Source: Warburgia ugandensis
Taxonomy: Eukaryota; Streptophyta; Magnoliopsida; Canellales; Canellaceae
Direction of reading: 5' to 3'
Assembly: GCA_035236585.1 (NCBI GenBank)
Contig: CP141132.1
Span: 38,753,880-38,817,879 of the forward strand
DNA: 64,000 bases
Made by a program: the position numbers and the translations under genes. The notes under the pieces are model-generated. The model did no database searches. It saw nothing but the letters and a program-made list of their open reading frames with translations, and was not told where the DNA came from. Positions 23,529 to 35,520 of the stretch are shown here, piece by piece; positions within the stretch are counted from its first letter, which is position 1; every line of letters begins with the position of its first letter.

Positions 23529-26163
23529 TGATAAGTTTTTAATTTTTCATAAAAACCACCAAATTAGTACCCATGTGTTACAACTTATAACATTGAATTA
23601 GGATTTTTAGACCAAAATTCATAACACATGTATTTTGACCTAATGAAGCCAAAGTTTGTTATTTTGTAGATCTAGAAGCTAGTCCAAATTAATTATGTGA
23701 TTAATCATATTTTTCTAGGATTTTTCACTTTTTGTAGGAAGTAAGATGTTGATCCAACTACCGAATCAGGATGAAGTTGAAGATCAAGATCAAAAGATTG
23801 AGTCAAAGCCTCAAATTTATCACTTCAACATAAACCAAAGGCCAAAAACATCTTGAGGACTGTAATGGATGTGATTAAAGGAACCAAAGATGGGCCAAAG
23901 TGGGTCCATGAAGTAAGCCATGCATTCCTGCCACCTTTGCATGGAAGCCACTTAGGCCACTTTTGCCATATAAGCCATGAAAGAAGGTGGCAAGTTAAGG
24001 AATTCGAGCCAAACCAAAAATTTCATTCAATCCAATGGTTGAAGCCAAGAGAATAAGTGAAGGAAGCTTCTTAAGCCATCCATGAAGCTTAGCCAATGAA
24101 GCCTTCAAGGCAAGCCATCTAAGCCATCTAAGCCATTAAGCTAAGCTAAATGGAAGGCTATGATTGGAGAAGATTAAATTGAGTTGTCCATGAGTTATTT
24201 TGAGGATAATTAAGCTAAATTCTATTAAAATACGAGGCCATGTGGACCAATGGGATTAGAGCCACCAATTATTAGAGTTTTTCTCCCTTTTTCCTTAATT
24301 TCCAGCCCACCTTTAAAATTCACAATGAATTTCCAAAACTCCCACTCCTTCCACCTCTTAGGAAACTTCCTAACCAAGAAAATTTCTCTATATACCCTAT
24401 CCCATATCTTTCCTAACCATTCCCACTTTCTTTGCTAAAAGAATGGGGGTTTTAACATTTTTGGATGGGGGGAGATGCCCCCTTCTTAAAAAGTTGGCAT
24501 CTCCTCCAACTTCCCACCTTAAGTCATCTTCCAACTTCCACCCACTATGCTAATTGAAGTATATCTCTTTTCCCCCATCCTAGCCATTCAAATAAACTCT
24601 CTTTAATCCCCACCACACCTTAATATTTGGTTACCCTAAGAAAAATAGTAAAAACCTTATAAAAATAGCCCAAAGTCCAATGAAAAGAAGAAATTTTCTC
24701 CATTGCACAAGGACGCTTCCTCGACTAGGGCGAAGACTTCCACTTCTTTCCAGCCCTTTTTACACCCTTTTCCTAATGTTTTGGGAGGATTTTTGGTCTT
24801 GCTACTTGCTTCCAACATTCAATCTAGGTTTTGTGGAGTTTTGAGTCATTAGCCTTTTCTGGAAATTCTTCTTTTCATGTCATCTCTTGCTTTGTTTTCC
24901 TTGAGTTTTCCTTGCTTTTAAACTAAGATTCAAGTTTGGGTTTCCATTGGAGTGACAACCAAGGGAAGTCATCTTGAATATAGTTTTGTTCCTTAGCTTT
25001 CATTGCATCTTATTTCTTTTTTAACCTCTTGACATTCAAGATTTGGTTGCTTAAGTTTCATTGTGTCTTGCCTTAGTTTTGCATTGGATTCCCTCTTGAT
25101 TTCAAACATACTTGTTCATAAGTGAACGTTGGAACAAATGTAGAAGTGTTTGGCTTGTAATTGAGTGGTGATTTAGATTAAGTGAACATCATAGTAATAG
25201 CATTTAAGTTTCATATTTGGATCACATGTATGGAATGTTATGTTGATGACTTTTTGGATGCGATTCAATGAGATTAGTGGATTTTTCAATTCAAGTATGT
25301 ATCCAGTTGTAAGTTAACTTTATTCTTAAATTTTTGAATGCATTAGAAGTGATTAATTCTATGTTTTACATGTTATAGTCATTGGATGTTTCAATTGCTT
25401 TATTTTTGGAATTTCTTTGCATGAATGGTATATCTCAATTTCCAGTACTATAAAATCTTGTTCACTTGACTTTTCAATAGCCCAATTAGATTTTTATATA
25501 GCTTAGTTAATGTTAGAAGTGGAACTACATGCTTAGGTTTACAATAGAGTTCATTAAATCTACTTCTATCCAATGAATCATACATTCCATTCTATGGTTA
25601 CATGTATGTTAATTGGGTAGTTTTCATTGTTGTTAGTAATTGCTTTCATTTATTTTTCTAGTTTGATTGTTATTAGATTCCATTAGTTTGCATCTTAGTT
25701 AATTGGAAAGGAATAAAAAATTTTCATAATTGTTGAAATAGTTGAATAGTTGCTTACTTTTCTTAAATTTGAATAATTAGGAAAGTAGTTTGTTAGAACA
25801 TGTTTCCATTCAATTAGTTGTTAATTTCATGTTTAGGAAAGTCTCTAAATTCAATTTTAGGAATGTTGTTAATTAGGAAAGTCATAAAATTAGAAGTTTT
25901 TAATTTTGGAAAGTTTTAATTTTAGAAAGTGCATGTTTTAGGAAAGTTTTCAATTTAGCAAGTTTCTTGTTTTTATTAGTTTCTAATTTCATGTTTTAAT
26001 TTCTATTCTCAATTTATTTTAAAAAGATTACTTGAATTTAGCTAGGTTAGATTGTTTAAGGTAGGGATCACTAGAAATACAATAGTTCACTCCTCATGGG
26101 ATCGACCTCACTAGCATGCTATATTGCATATGACTTGTGAATTTGCTAATTTTAATTAAAATG
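23529..26163 (+). mobile_element. Athila-type LTR D, 5' LTR of the main element
   Basis: Begins TGATAAGTTTTTAATTTTTC and ends just before a primer-binding site, about 2.63 kb. It pairs with LTR F (37063 onward), with visible substitutions and small indels suggesting an old insertion. Order of parts: shared start block, AAGCCA-rich U3, GGCCATGTGGACCAATGGG, TATA box at 24658, transcribed part with TTAGGAAAGT repeats at 25770-25950. Confidence 0.88.
24658..24667 (+). promoter_or_regulatory. Probable TATA box of LTR D
   Basis: TTATAAAAAT occurs about 1.13 kb into the LTR. Equivalent TATAAAA sequences lie at the same place in LTR C (17693), LTR F (43111) and, on the minus strand, LTR H (55471). 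Conservation at one position across copies supports a U3 promoter; transcription would start roughly 30 bp downstream. Confidence 0.55.
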
Positions 26164-26175
26164 ATAATAATTTTT

Positions 26176-26193
26176 TGGCATTGTGGCTGGGGA
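26176..26193 (+). promoter_or_regulatory. Primer-binding site, Asp-tRNA type, main element
   Basis: TGGCATTGTGGCTGGGGA matches 13 of 18 positions of the Athila-type TGGCGCCGTTGCCGGGGA. Four of the five differences are C to T or G to A. It begins about 12 nt after the LTR end, as in element B. Confidence 0.8.
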
Positions 26194-26369
26194 GTTGTAG
26201 CAATTTGTGTAATGTTTCATACTTAAGATTATTTTCCTCTAGTCTAGATTTAGGGTGCATTAGATTAGGGGTTTTGTATAATTTCTACATACTTTTTACA
26301 TTGGTTGCTATTTTTCTAATATCGACCATATTTCTTTGATTTATATGCTAGGGAAATTGGCAAAGGAGT
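26194..26369 (+). mobile_element. Leader of main Athila element, first part
   Basis: Matches 15400-15560 of element B (CTCTAGTCTAGATTTAGGG, GGGAAATTGGCAAAGG). It is interrupted at 26369 by a solo LTR; CAAAGGAGT (26361-26369) is repeated at 29241-29249. Confidence 0.75.
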
Positions 26370-27214
26370 TGTAATGCCCGAGCAATTTACACTATTTTTA
26401 ACGAAAATTGGACATTCTATAGGAAATAAACTGAGTTAAATATTTCACTTTATTTAAAATAGTAAATGAAGGAATTTGTGAGGAAACTTGGTACCATTAG
26501 ATTTTACTCAAAAAATAGAATCCAACGCCTCAAAAATCACCCAAAATGGAGTTCGTATGAAGAAGTTACGGTCGTTTAAAGATAGGGGTATTTTTGTAAA
26601 TTAAATAGAAAAACGAGAAAGGATGAAAAACGCAGGGGGCCGTTTTGATAACGGCACCTCCTGTCGTCTTCAACCTCTAGACCCCTCCAGAAACCCTCGA
26701 TCCCGATTTTTCTAGAGGATTCTGCCACCACCAAGGGCAGCACTGCCATTGGCAGTACCGCCATAGCAGGGCTATAAAAAGCCCCATCTTCCCCTCCCCA
26801 AAACACAAGTTTTTCAGCATTTTTCTAGTCGTTTGAGACTGGGGTTTCCGGCAAAATTGGAAACCCGTCTCTCTGTAAATTCCGGCAACGGCCAGACCCT
26901 AGTCGGGCTGGCCATTCTCCCATTCCCTTTCTCCTTTCCGGTCTGGCAATGGGGTTTCCCCCTTGTACAAGTTTTCTGATTTTGATGTTGGGGTTTTTCT
27001 ACTTCAAGAATTTCGGCAACTCAGGCAGGTGAGAGGAGCACGATCTCTAGGGACCCAGGTAAGCCATTTTCCTCTCCTCCTCTTCCCTTCCACTTTCCCT
27101 ACTCAAAACCAGGCCAGACCTAGCGTTTTTCGGCCGAAAATTGCAGAACCCAGGACCGGACCAATGAGGGAGATGATCCTAGGCATGGTGCGTGATGCAC
27201 ACTTGACTAAGCCT

Positions 27215-27690
27215 AGGGACAGACCCTAGGCACGCCACTGTGCACGAGGGCATGCGACTGTGTATGAGCATGGCCTCGGTGCATCCCAGGCATAGTCTAG
27301 GATCGACCGAGACACATGGGCAGCCTGCGAGCCAAGGCACATTTCGACTACGCCAAGGTGTGTTCGCGTGAGGTCATCCAGGACATGCGTCATAGTGCGT
27401 CGCTTAGGCATGCTTGTGCACGTGCGAACATTGTCCCAGGTGCGGCCTTTGGGTACGTGCGCGACATGGGGCACGGGTCCTAGCTCGACCAGGATGTACG
27501 AGGTGCCCTGGGAGCTGAGACACGCCATGCTACAAGGTGCATCCATGTGATGATGCACGTCATAGCGTCACTTGAGCATGCATGTCTGTGTGCAAAATGC
27601 AGTCTCTGGCACGGCCTTTAGGCACACACGCATGTGAGGCAGTCGCGGTTCAACTAGGATGCATAGGTGTCCTAGGAACTGGGACACGCG
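27215..27690 (+). repeat. GC-rich ~170-bp tandem units
   Basis: The block from CGTCATAGTGCGTCGCTTA (27387) through GGGACACGC-like sequence is repeated in diverged form 170 bp later (GTCATAGCGTCACTTGAGC at 27559). Shared landmarks are (G/T)GGCACGGCCTTTAGGCAC-like and CTCGACCAGGATG/TTCAACTAGGATG. A third, weaker copy may precede them from about 27215. Confidence 0.65.
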
Positions 27691-28827
27691 GACCTAATAA
27701 GACTTTAAAATTAGGATCATAGGACCATTTATAGAATTTAACTATTGAATAAGTAGGTCCATATTATAGGATCTAGCCTAACAAATGAATTAGGCAAGGA
27801 CCATGGACCCTTAAGGCAAATCTAGCGATCTAATGTCTAAATGGATTGAAATTAATAAAGACTCCTTGTATCCATTCATACCCATGAGTTTATAAATGAG
27901 ACCCAGGGACGGGTTGAGTGATAAAGGACGCGACTCCAGGAGACTTTGATGTAGGTGCTCTATCGCTACTAGACTTTTTAAAAGATCCATGATTGTTTTG
28001 AAAATGCATGTTTTAAGTATAAGTATATGTCTTGTTTAGCATGACTTATTTTAGCATATAAATGAATTTATTATGCATATGATAAATACATTATGCATAG
28101 ACATGCTTTGCAAATAATTGCATATATTGCATGATTTGTGAGTATTGAGTTCTTGCAAAAATTGCGTGTCCTTGAGGGTTACCAAAAGACGCTGGAGTGC
28201 CCAAAAGACGCTGGGTAGGCAATTGTGAGGGACCCAAAGAGGACAGGTTTGAAAAAGAGATTTTTGGCTTGTTTGATCGTATATGATTTGGGCTAATACG
28301 CTCGTGGGCGCTATGCCGAGAGGTTTGGGGTGGCCTCCCATCCTCTACCACTATTAGGTGGATGGGTACCATGCCCAGAAAGCGCATGTCCCTGCTTTGA
28401 CTGCATGTGGTACAGGGGGCTACCACTGGTGTCACGGCACTAGGTCGAAGTGTCATATGCCCCGTGGAGGTATATGACCCTGTGTCCCTAGGTACCTGGG
28501 GACCACACGGCGGTGAGGTCGTGGGCATAGTTGGACCCTATGGATTGAGGATTTATTTGCATTGCATATGGCATGACATGAGGTTGGTCGACCATACCAG
28601 ATATCCATGAGTTGGATTCAGTTGAGCATCTTATGCATATCATTATGTTTATGATATATGATACTTTCGACTTGGATTATGCTATTCTTTAAGTCGTCAG
28701 TATTTCAATTCGACAGTGGTTTTTAATATCAATATTGAACGTGATTGTTTGAACATGCACATGTTTTTAAGAGCATATGATTTTAAACATAGCATGCATT
28801 GCAAAACTAGTAGTGATAGACTCCTAC

Positions 28828-28846
28828 TGAGTATAGTATATACTCA
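28828..28846 (+). other. LTR stem-loop, 8-bp arms
   Basis: TGAGTATA-GTA-TATACTCA, directly followed by CCCTATCCTTAATATTTTTC and AGG. It lies 396 bp before the LTR end, the same place as the longer stem-loops in the other long LTRs, though the sequence differs. Confidence 0.75.
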
Positions 28847-29242
28847 CCCTATCCTTAATATTTTTCAGGATAGTTCCACTCACAAATAGAAGACACCTCA
28901 GGAGATATTAGTGCTACGAACAAGTGAATCAAAAAGGAGACAATTTTACATGTAAGTAAACTCTCTACCCTTTGGACATGTATTCGTAATTATTTACAGT
29001 TGGACTGTGTGTTGTGACTGGATAGACCTAGGAAAAAATATTTATGATTTCTAAAGTTTTTCAAGAACTACTTTGCTGGTTGTGAAAGCAAATGACACTC
29101 GGGGTTTTCAAAATGAGTTTAAAACAAAAGATTTTCCACTGCATTGCATGGTTTTCATAAAATGGTTTTAAAATAGGGATGCATTTCGCCTTAGGAAATT
29201 AGATATTGCATTTAAAAATGTATGAGAAAACCCGGGTCGTCA

Positions 29243-30147
29243 AAGGAGTGGCAATGATCTTGTGGGCCACGGCCTCATCATCTTATATTAGGTTTTATTG
29301 CTTTCCTAGATTAGGATTGAGTGAAACCTGTAGTGACGCTCATAGTAAATTGTAATTTCCTTATGATTTAACTTTAAATGAGTTATAATAATACATGGCA
29401 AGTGTGGGTATGGTGGCCCACACCTGATCATCATTGGAACCCTCATTGTGAGTATCTCTCACTGAATTTTTAGTATAATTTGCATTTGGATGTTAGTATA
29501 ATTCATATAGATTAGGACCATTCATTAATAATTGTTGCATTTTTACTTAGGATTGCTGCATTAGAGGACTTATCTAACCTTGGTTGGATAGCATATAGGC
29601 TGCATTTTTTTGCTTTTTTACATTACATATTTACAACCTTATGGTGGAATGGAATTAATGATAATAAGGGGCTCATAGGAACCCTTATAAGATAAGGACT
29701 GGATATCATCACCAGCTCTTTGGCCCACCTAAGAATCAATCAATCTCCTTATATGCCATCAACCAAACCCATGAATATTAATTTAAAATCAAGTAGAGAC
29801 TTAGGGTTCTCATAGGACCATTTTTGAATGACGCAATCTATTGCCACTCCAGTGGCTTTTAAGCATTGTGGTTATAGTGGGTTCTTAAAATTCAAGTAAT
29901 TTTCCCATGCCTTCTATTAACATTAGTTGAGGTCTAAATAACTCTTAACATGAGGATTGTATTAACCACTTTGAGCAGAACCTAACTAGTAAGCAGTAGT
30001 CAAATCTAGATAGAAGGAACTTAACTAGTAACCACCTTAGGGTAGTTTATGCAAGGGCGTTGATCTCAGAACCCAAAGCTAACACCTTTCAACCAAGAGA
30101 TTCAATGCAACCTAAGACAAGGGTAAAGAAACCATGTTCCTATCCCC
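29243..30147 (+). mobile_element. Leader of main Athila element, second part
   Basis: Resumes with AAGGAGTGGCAATGATC and matches the leader of element B (GGCAAGTGTGGGTATGGTGG, TTATGGTGGAATGGAATTAA). After about 30040 it matches the sequence before the gag of element C (TTTATGCAAGGGCGTTGATC). No coding content seen. Confidence 0.75.
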
Positions 30148-31560
30148 ATGCTTGAACCACCACCAGAAGTTGAGCACAAGGCAATCAACGATTTCTATGC
30201 ACCTCTACAACTAAACGCACCATCTTGCATAGATTTACCTCCTCCAAATGCTGACCACTTTCAGTTAAAGCCAGGAGTCATTGGATTACTTCCCACCTTT
30301 TATGGTTGAGATCAAGAAGCCCCTACCAACATATCAAGGTATTCCTTGATATTTATGCCATATTTTAGGTTACGCTTTTTTAGGCAATTCTATTAGGCTT
30401 AGGCTATTTCCATTCTCAAGGAAAAAGCCAAGTCATGGCTTAATTCCACGGAGGTAGGTTCCATATCAATTGTCTAAGAAGTTTTTGAACAAATTCTTCC
30501 CCATTCACAAAAATAATTCCCTTCATCATGAAATTATCAATTTCCAACAAGGGGATGATGAACAGTATTACGAGTGTTGGGAATGGTGGAATGAACTATT
30601 GTAGAAATGCCCTCATCATGGATTTGAGAAATGGTAGCAAGTTCAATACTTCTATGAAGCATTAATGCCTCAAAATAGACAAATGATAGATGCAGCCAGT
30701 GGAGGGACCCTCATGCTAAAGAATGAAAGTGAGGCTTGGCAGTTCTTTCAGGTTATAGCAAATAATTCCCAGCAATGGAACTATTCAAATAGAAGAGATT
30801 GAAACTATGTTTGAATCTTTCATGGCTACTACTTTATCCCATAACCCTTCGCAATAGGTATGTGCTACTTGTTCTAGTCCAGTCCATCTAACTTCAGCCT
30901 GCCCATCCAATAAAGCATACACTGAATATCTTGCAGAACAAGCAAATGCATTGAATGCATATCACCAACCTAACAACAACCTGTATTCTGAGACCTACAA
31001 TCCTGGATGGGCTAGGCATCCCAATTTTTCCTGGTCAAAGAATAATCACCAAGGGGGACCACCAGTGAACCCCCTAACCAAAATTTTCCTCCTAGGCCTA
31101 TAGTTCCTCAATAGTTATCCTAGCTTCCAACAACCTTAGCAACTAAAGAAACCATCTTTAGAGGATGGAATTGAGAGTATGTTTGCTAAACAGAATGAAG
31201 AAACAAAAGGGGCTTGGAACCAATTCCAAAATATCAATTCTCAAGCCCTATCCAAATTAGACATGTAAGTGAGCCAATTGTCAACTGGATTACATAATAG
31301 AGGAAAGGGTTAATTCCCTAGTCAACCCATCCACTACCCTAAGGGTCAATTTGAGATAGGGTCAAGTTCTAAAAATCAGAACCCTCATGAGCATGCCAAG
31401 TCTATAACCACCCTTAAGAGTGGTCGTCGGATTAATAACAAAGTAGGGTAGGCTGAGGAAACTGTAGAGGAGAAAGAGGCAACCAAAACATAAGAGAAAG
31501 AAAAGATATAGAAAAACCCTGTTGAACCTATAGGGGAGGCACCCTATGTGCCTAAATCCC
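30148..31560 (+). pseudogene. gag: Athila gag, main element, broken
   Basis: The ATG at 30148 opens a frame with MLEPPPEVEHKAIND and then DHFQLKPGVIGLLPTFYG, an Athila gag N-terminal pattern, stopped near 30308. EKAKSWLNS follows at 30421 and ASGGTLMLKNESEAWQFF at about 30695-30750. A linker (SLEDGIESMFAKQNEETKG) is near 31155-31215. Many stops and frameshifts separate these blocks. Assignment to Athila rests on the AK(S/A)WLNSLP and GG(T/A)LM motifs. The chosen start is the first ATG before the conserved N-terminal block. Confidence 0.85.
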
Positions 31561-32520
31561 CTCTTCCTTAGTTACTGAATAAGGCTAGACAAGGAACAAA
31601 CTTCAATGAGGTAATGGAAGTATTTAAACATGTCCAAATCAATATTCCAATACTTAATGCAATTAAAGACATCCCTACCTATGCTAAGTTACTAAAAGAG
31701 CTCTGCACAAGAAAAAGAGAGCTAAATGTACAAAAGAAAATTTTCCTCACTGCGCAAGTGAGCTCTGTGATTCAACACAAGGCCCCATGGAAGTTTAGAG
31801 ATGTAGGGTGTCCTACCATTTCCTGCGTTAATGGAGATCATGTCATAGATAAGGCATTACTTGACATAGGAGCGAGTGTTAACTTGTTGCCATACTCTAT
31901 CTATGAGCAACTAAGACTAAGTGAGTTAAAACCAACCACTATCACACTATAATTAGCAAATAGATCTATCAAGATACCACATGGTTTGGTTGAAGATGTC
32001 TTGATACAGGTGGACCAGTTCTATTACTAAGTTGATTTCATTGTACTAGACACCCAACCTGTATTTAATCCTGACAGTCAGATTCTAGTCATACTTAGAC
32101 GTCCAACGCATTATTAACTGTAGCAATGGTGTAATGAAATTGTCATTCAACAACATGAAAGTTAAGATAAATGTCTTTTACGCCGATCAACAACATTTAG
32201 TCCTTGATGACTCTTGTAATATCAATTTGATAAAGAGTCTAGCCAATGACATTTAGCCACCATTATCCATCTCTGACCCACTAGAGGCTTGTCTTATGCA
32301 CTTTAAGGGAGAATTTGATATATATAAGTCCATTGAGGAGGTAAACAACCTTGTGAAGGCTGCTCCAATCATGGATACCTCCAAGTGGGACCTTATGTGG
32401 AACCACTTCCATCCTTTGAATATCTCCCCACACCCCTCGATAGAGAAACCACCATCTTTGGACCTAAAACACTTGCCTGACAATTTCAAATATTCATACT
32501 TAGGCCCAGATGAAACCTAA
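31561..32520 (+). pseudogene. pol: Athila aspartic protease region, broken
   Basis: The protease cleaves the Gag-Pol polyprotein. The frame at 31614-31952 has IPTYAKLLKELCT and then LDIGASVNLLPYSIYEQL, where D (codon 31863-31865) is the catalytic aspartate of the D-(L/I)-G-A-S form usual in Athila. HGLVEDVLIQVDQFYY follows after a stop at 31950. The frame at 32296-32520 is the spacer before RT, ending KYSYLGPDET. A second copy of this region lies at 43971-44724. Confidence 0.85.
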
Positions 32521-34110
32521 CCAATGATTATAGCATTAGATTTAAATAATGAACAAGAGGATAAGCGTTTAGATGTTCTTGAGGAACATAAAACTGCTCT
32601 AAGGTGGGCTATAGTAGACATATAAGGGATTAGTCCATTCATATGCATGCATATGATACACCTGGAAGAAAATGCAAAGCTTCTAGGAAAACCCAAAGAT
32701 GACTAAACCACCACATGATGGACTAAAAAATGAAGTCCTAAAGCTTTTAGATGTTGGTGTTATATATCATATCTCTGACAGCATTTGGGTCAGCCCCCTT
32801 CAGGTTATACCTAAGAAATTTGGGGTCATGGTAACCAAAAATGTGGATAATGAGTTAGTACCTACCCACATGACCACCGGGTAGAGAGTTTACATTAACT
32901 ATCATAAGTTAAACGTGATCATGAGTAAAGATCATTTTCATGGTAGTCAAAAATGAGGATAATGAGTTAGTACCTACCCGCACGACCACTAGGTGGAGAG
33001 TTTGCATTGACTTCGTAAGTTGAATGTGATCATGAGGAAAGTTCATTTTCCTCTACCCTTAATTGACCAAATGCTGGAGAGGTTGGTCAGACATATCTAT
33101 TACTATTTTTTGGATGGATATTCTAGTTAAAACTAGATTCCTATAGCACCACAGGATCAAGAGAAGACCACCTTCACTTGCCCTTTTGGAACCTTCACCT
33201 ACAGATGTATTCCTTTTGGGCTTTATAACATTCTAACTACATTTCAAAGGTGTATGTTGGGCATTTTCTCTAATATGGTAGAAATGTTTCTTTAGGTGTT
33301 TATGGATGACTTTTCAGTATTTGGGTCATCATTTAATGAGTGTCTACAACACTTAAAGTTAGTTCTAGTAAGGTGTTAGGAGAAAAATCTTATTTTAAAT
33401 AGGAAATGTTGTCATTTTATGGTACATAGCTAGATAGTTTTAGGCCACATAATATCACCCAATGGAATAGAATTTGAAAAGGCAAAAGTGGATTTAATAG
33501 CCAACCTTTTCCCACCAAGGACAATGAAAGAAATTAGCTCCTCTTAAGAACATGCTGGCTTTTATAAATGCTTCATCAAGGATTTTAGAAAAATTACCAA
33601 GGCCCTCTATTATTTACTTACAAAGGAGATCACTTTTGACTTTGATCAGGACTGTAAGAAAGCATTTGAGTGACTTAAGGCCGAGTTGACTTCTACACCC
33701 ATTATCCAACCATCAAACTGGAATGCACCTTTGGAGATAATGTGTGATGCATCGGATTATGCCATTGGATCTTTTTTGGGGCAATGCATTGATCAAATTC
33801 CCCATGTAATATATTATGCTAGTAAAACACTAAATGATGCGCAACTCAATTATTCAACCATAGAGAAAGAGCTATTAGATGTAATGTTTACTTTGGATAA
33901 GTTTAGACCTTACCTATTAGGGTCAAAAGTGATAGTATACTTCAATCATGCGACTTTAAAGTACCTCCTTTCTAAAAAGGATTGTAAACTTAGGTTGATC
34001 CATTGGATACTACTACTATAGGAGTTTGACTTAGAAATTTGAGACAAGAAAGATGCCAAAAATATTGTAGCAGTTCATTTATCCAGACTAGTGGTGGAGC
34101 ATACTAGCGA
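32521..34110 (+). pseudogene. pol: Athila reverse transcriptase and RNase H, broken
   Basis: RT copies the element RNA into DNA and RNase H removes the RNA strand. Motifs in order: GVIYHISDSIWVSPLQVIPK (about 32750-32815); FPLPLIDQMLERL near 33050; TFTCPFGTFTYRCIPFGL near 33170-33225; the catalytic FMDDFSVFG at about 33299-33325 (Asp codons 33305-33310); then RNase H with [17 protein letters not shown] near 33733 and [19 protein letters not shown] near 33813. A 112-bp tandem duplication (32845-33068) and many stops break the frame. The longest remaining open stretch is 33686-34021. Confidence 0.9.
32840..33068 (+). repeat. 112-bp tandem duplication within RT
   Basis: GGATAATGAGTTAGTACCTA occurs at 32845 and 32957, and the downstream sequence through AA(A/C)GTGATCATGAG-AAAG(A/T)TCATTTTC is repeated. 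The period is not a multiple of three, so it shifts the RT frame. Copies differ at several bases and by a small deletion. Confidence 0.9.
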
Positions 34111-35520
34111 TCACATGCCTATAACTAATCCTTTTTGGATCAAAAGTTATTGCATATTTCTTAGTTGCCTTGGCATGTTGACATTGATAATTATCTTATT
34201 ACATAACAAATTCCTAATCATTGGACCAAACAAGATAAAAAGAGATTTTTTACTAAGGTTTGATATTCTACTTAGGACAATCCATACTTATTCAAGTACT
34301 ATCCTGATTAGGTGATTAGGAGATGCATACTAGATAGTGAACATAATCAAATCATCTCCTTTTGTCATGATCATGCATGTGGGGTCCATTTAGTTCGAGA
34401 AAGACAGTTGTAACAATTCTACAATGTGGTTTTTATTGGCTACCATATATAAGGATGCACATGCTTACTACATAACATGTGTGAGGAGTCAAAGATTAGG
34501 TAATCTAGGAAGGAGACATATAATGCACTTAAACCCAATACTCATTGTAGAGCCATTCAATGTTTGGGGCATAAATTTCATGGGGCCCTTTCCTAATTCT
34601 TTTAGAAATCTCTACACCTTAGTGGGAGTAGACTACGTGTCCAAGTGGGTGGAAGTTATACCTTGCAAAACCGATGACTACGAAGTTGTGGTAAATGTTT
34701 GAAAAGAAAACATTTTTACTTAATTTAGTACTCTGAGAGCCATACTAAGTGATGGGGGGAAACACTTTTGTTATAAAGTATTTGAGAATTTAATGAAAAA
34801 GTATGGTGTCAACCCGGAATAGCTAACCATAGCATCCTCAAACCAATGGCCAAGTAGAAGTATCCAAAAGGGAGATAAAGTATATTCTAGAAAAGACAGT
34901 CAATCCAAGTAGGAAAGATTGGCCTATAAGACTTAATGACACTTTGTGATCTTATCGTACAGCATATAAGACCCTTATAGGAATGTCACCCAACTGCCAG
35001 GTCCATGGAAAGGCCTGCCACTTACCAGTATAATTAGAGCATAAGGCATATTATGCTATCAAAAAGCTCAATTTTGACTTAGATTCTGTTGGGACCCATC
35101 GAAAACTCCAACTCAGTGAGTTGGAAGAATTAAGGAAAAATGCATATGGCTCTACATGATTATACAAAGATAGGATGAAGGTTGCACATGATCGCCAAAT
35201 CTTAAGGAAATCCTTCACACCTAGAAAAAAGGTCTTATTATATAACTCTAAATTACATCTATTCCCAAGAAAACATAGATCTAGATGGATCAAACCTTTT
35301 ATGGTATGCAATATCTATCCTCATGGTGCCATCAAGATTAAGAAGGATGGAGAAATCCAAAAGTCAATGTTCAAAACTTTTCCTAGAGATGCCTAATCCT
35401 AAGATTGATGAGATACTATTAAAGGCACCTCAGTATCATGACCCACCTTTGATTACCACTCTAGGAGCCCTTAAAGATTACCATCATTGCACTCATCATT
35501 ATGTCTGGTTGAAGACGTAA
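34111..35520 (+). pseudogene. pol: Athila integrase, broken
   Basis: Integrase inserts the DNA copy into the genome. The zinc-binding segment shows HNQIISFCHDHACGVHL near 34338-34392. The core shows GINFMGPFPNSFRNLYTLVG and then VDYVSKWVEV near 34566-34660, with the first catalytic Asp in VDY, and ILSDGGKHFC near 34746 with the second. The C-terminal part includes RKSFTPRKKVLLYNSKLHLF (35204-35263) and, after a frameshift, a tail to 35520. In-frame stops interrupt all parts. Confidence 0.88.

Larger units (their letters stand above)
26370..29242 (+). mobile_element. Solo LTR (2.9 kb) with GC-rich core, inside the leader
   Basis: Starts TGTAATGCCCGAG and ends GGGTCGTCA. The host leader reads across it, with the 9-bp sequence CAAAGGAGT at both edges, longer than the usual 5-bp duplication and perhaps partly chance. 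No gag or pol. Unlike its surroundings it has many CpG sites (about 27000-27690), consistent with a younger insertion. It shares a stem-loop position and a GGTACATGG/GGCCACC-like block with the other long LTRs. Frames at 26963-27558 and 28091-28610 are shadows of this GC-rich sequence. Confidence 0.85.

Noticed and set aside
26176..26193. tRNA-Asp gene
   Set aside because: Only the 18-nt complement of the tRNA 3' end is present, directly after an LTR, so it is a primer-binding site.
27226..28610. Several 60-145 residue frames on both strands
   Set aside because: They fall in the GC-rich core of a solo LTR, where stop codons are rare by composition; no recognised motif.
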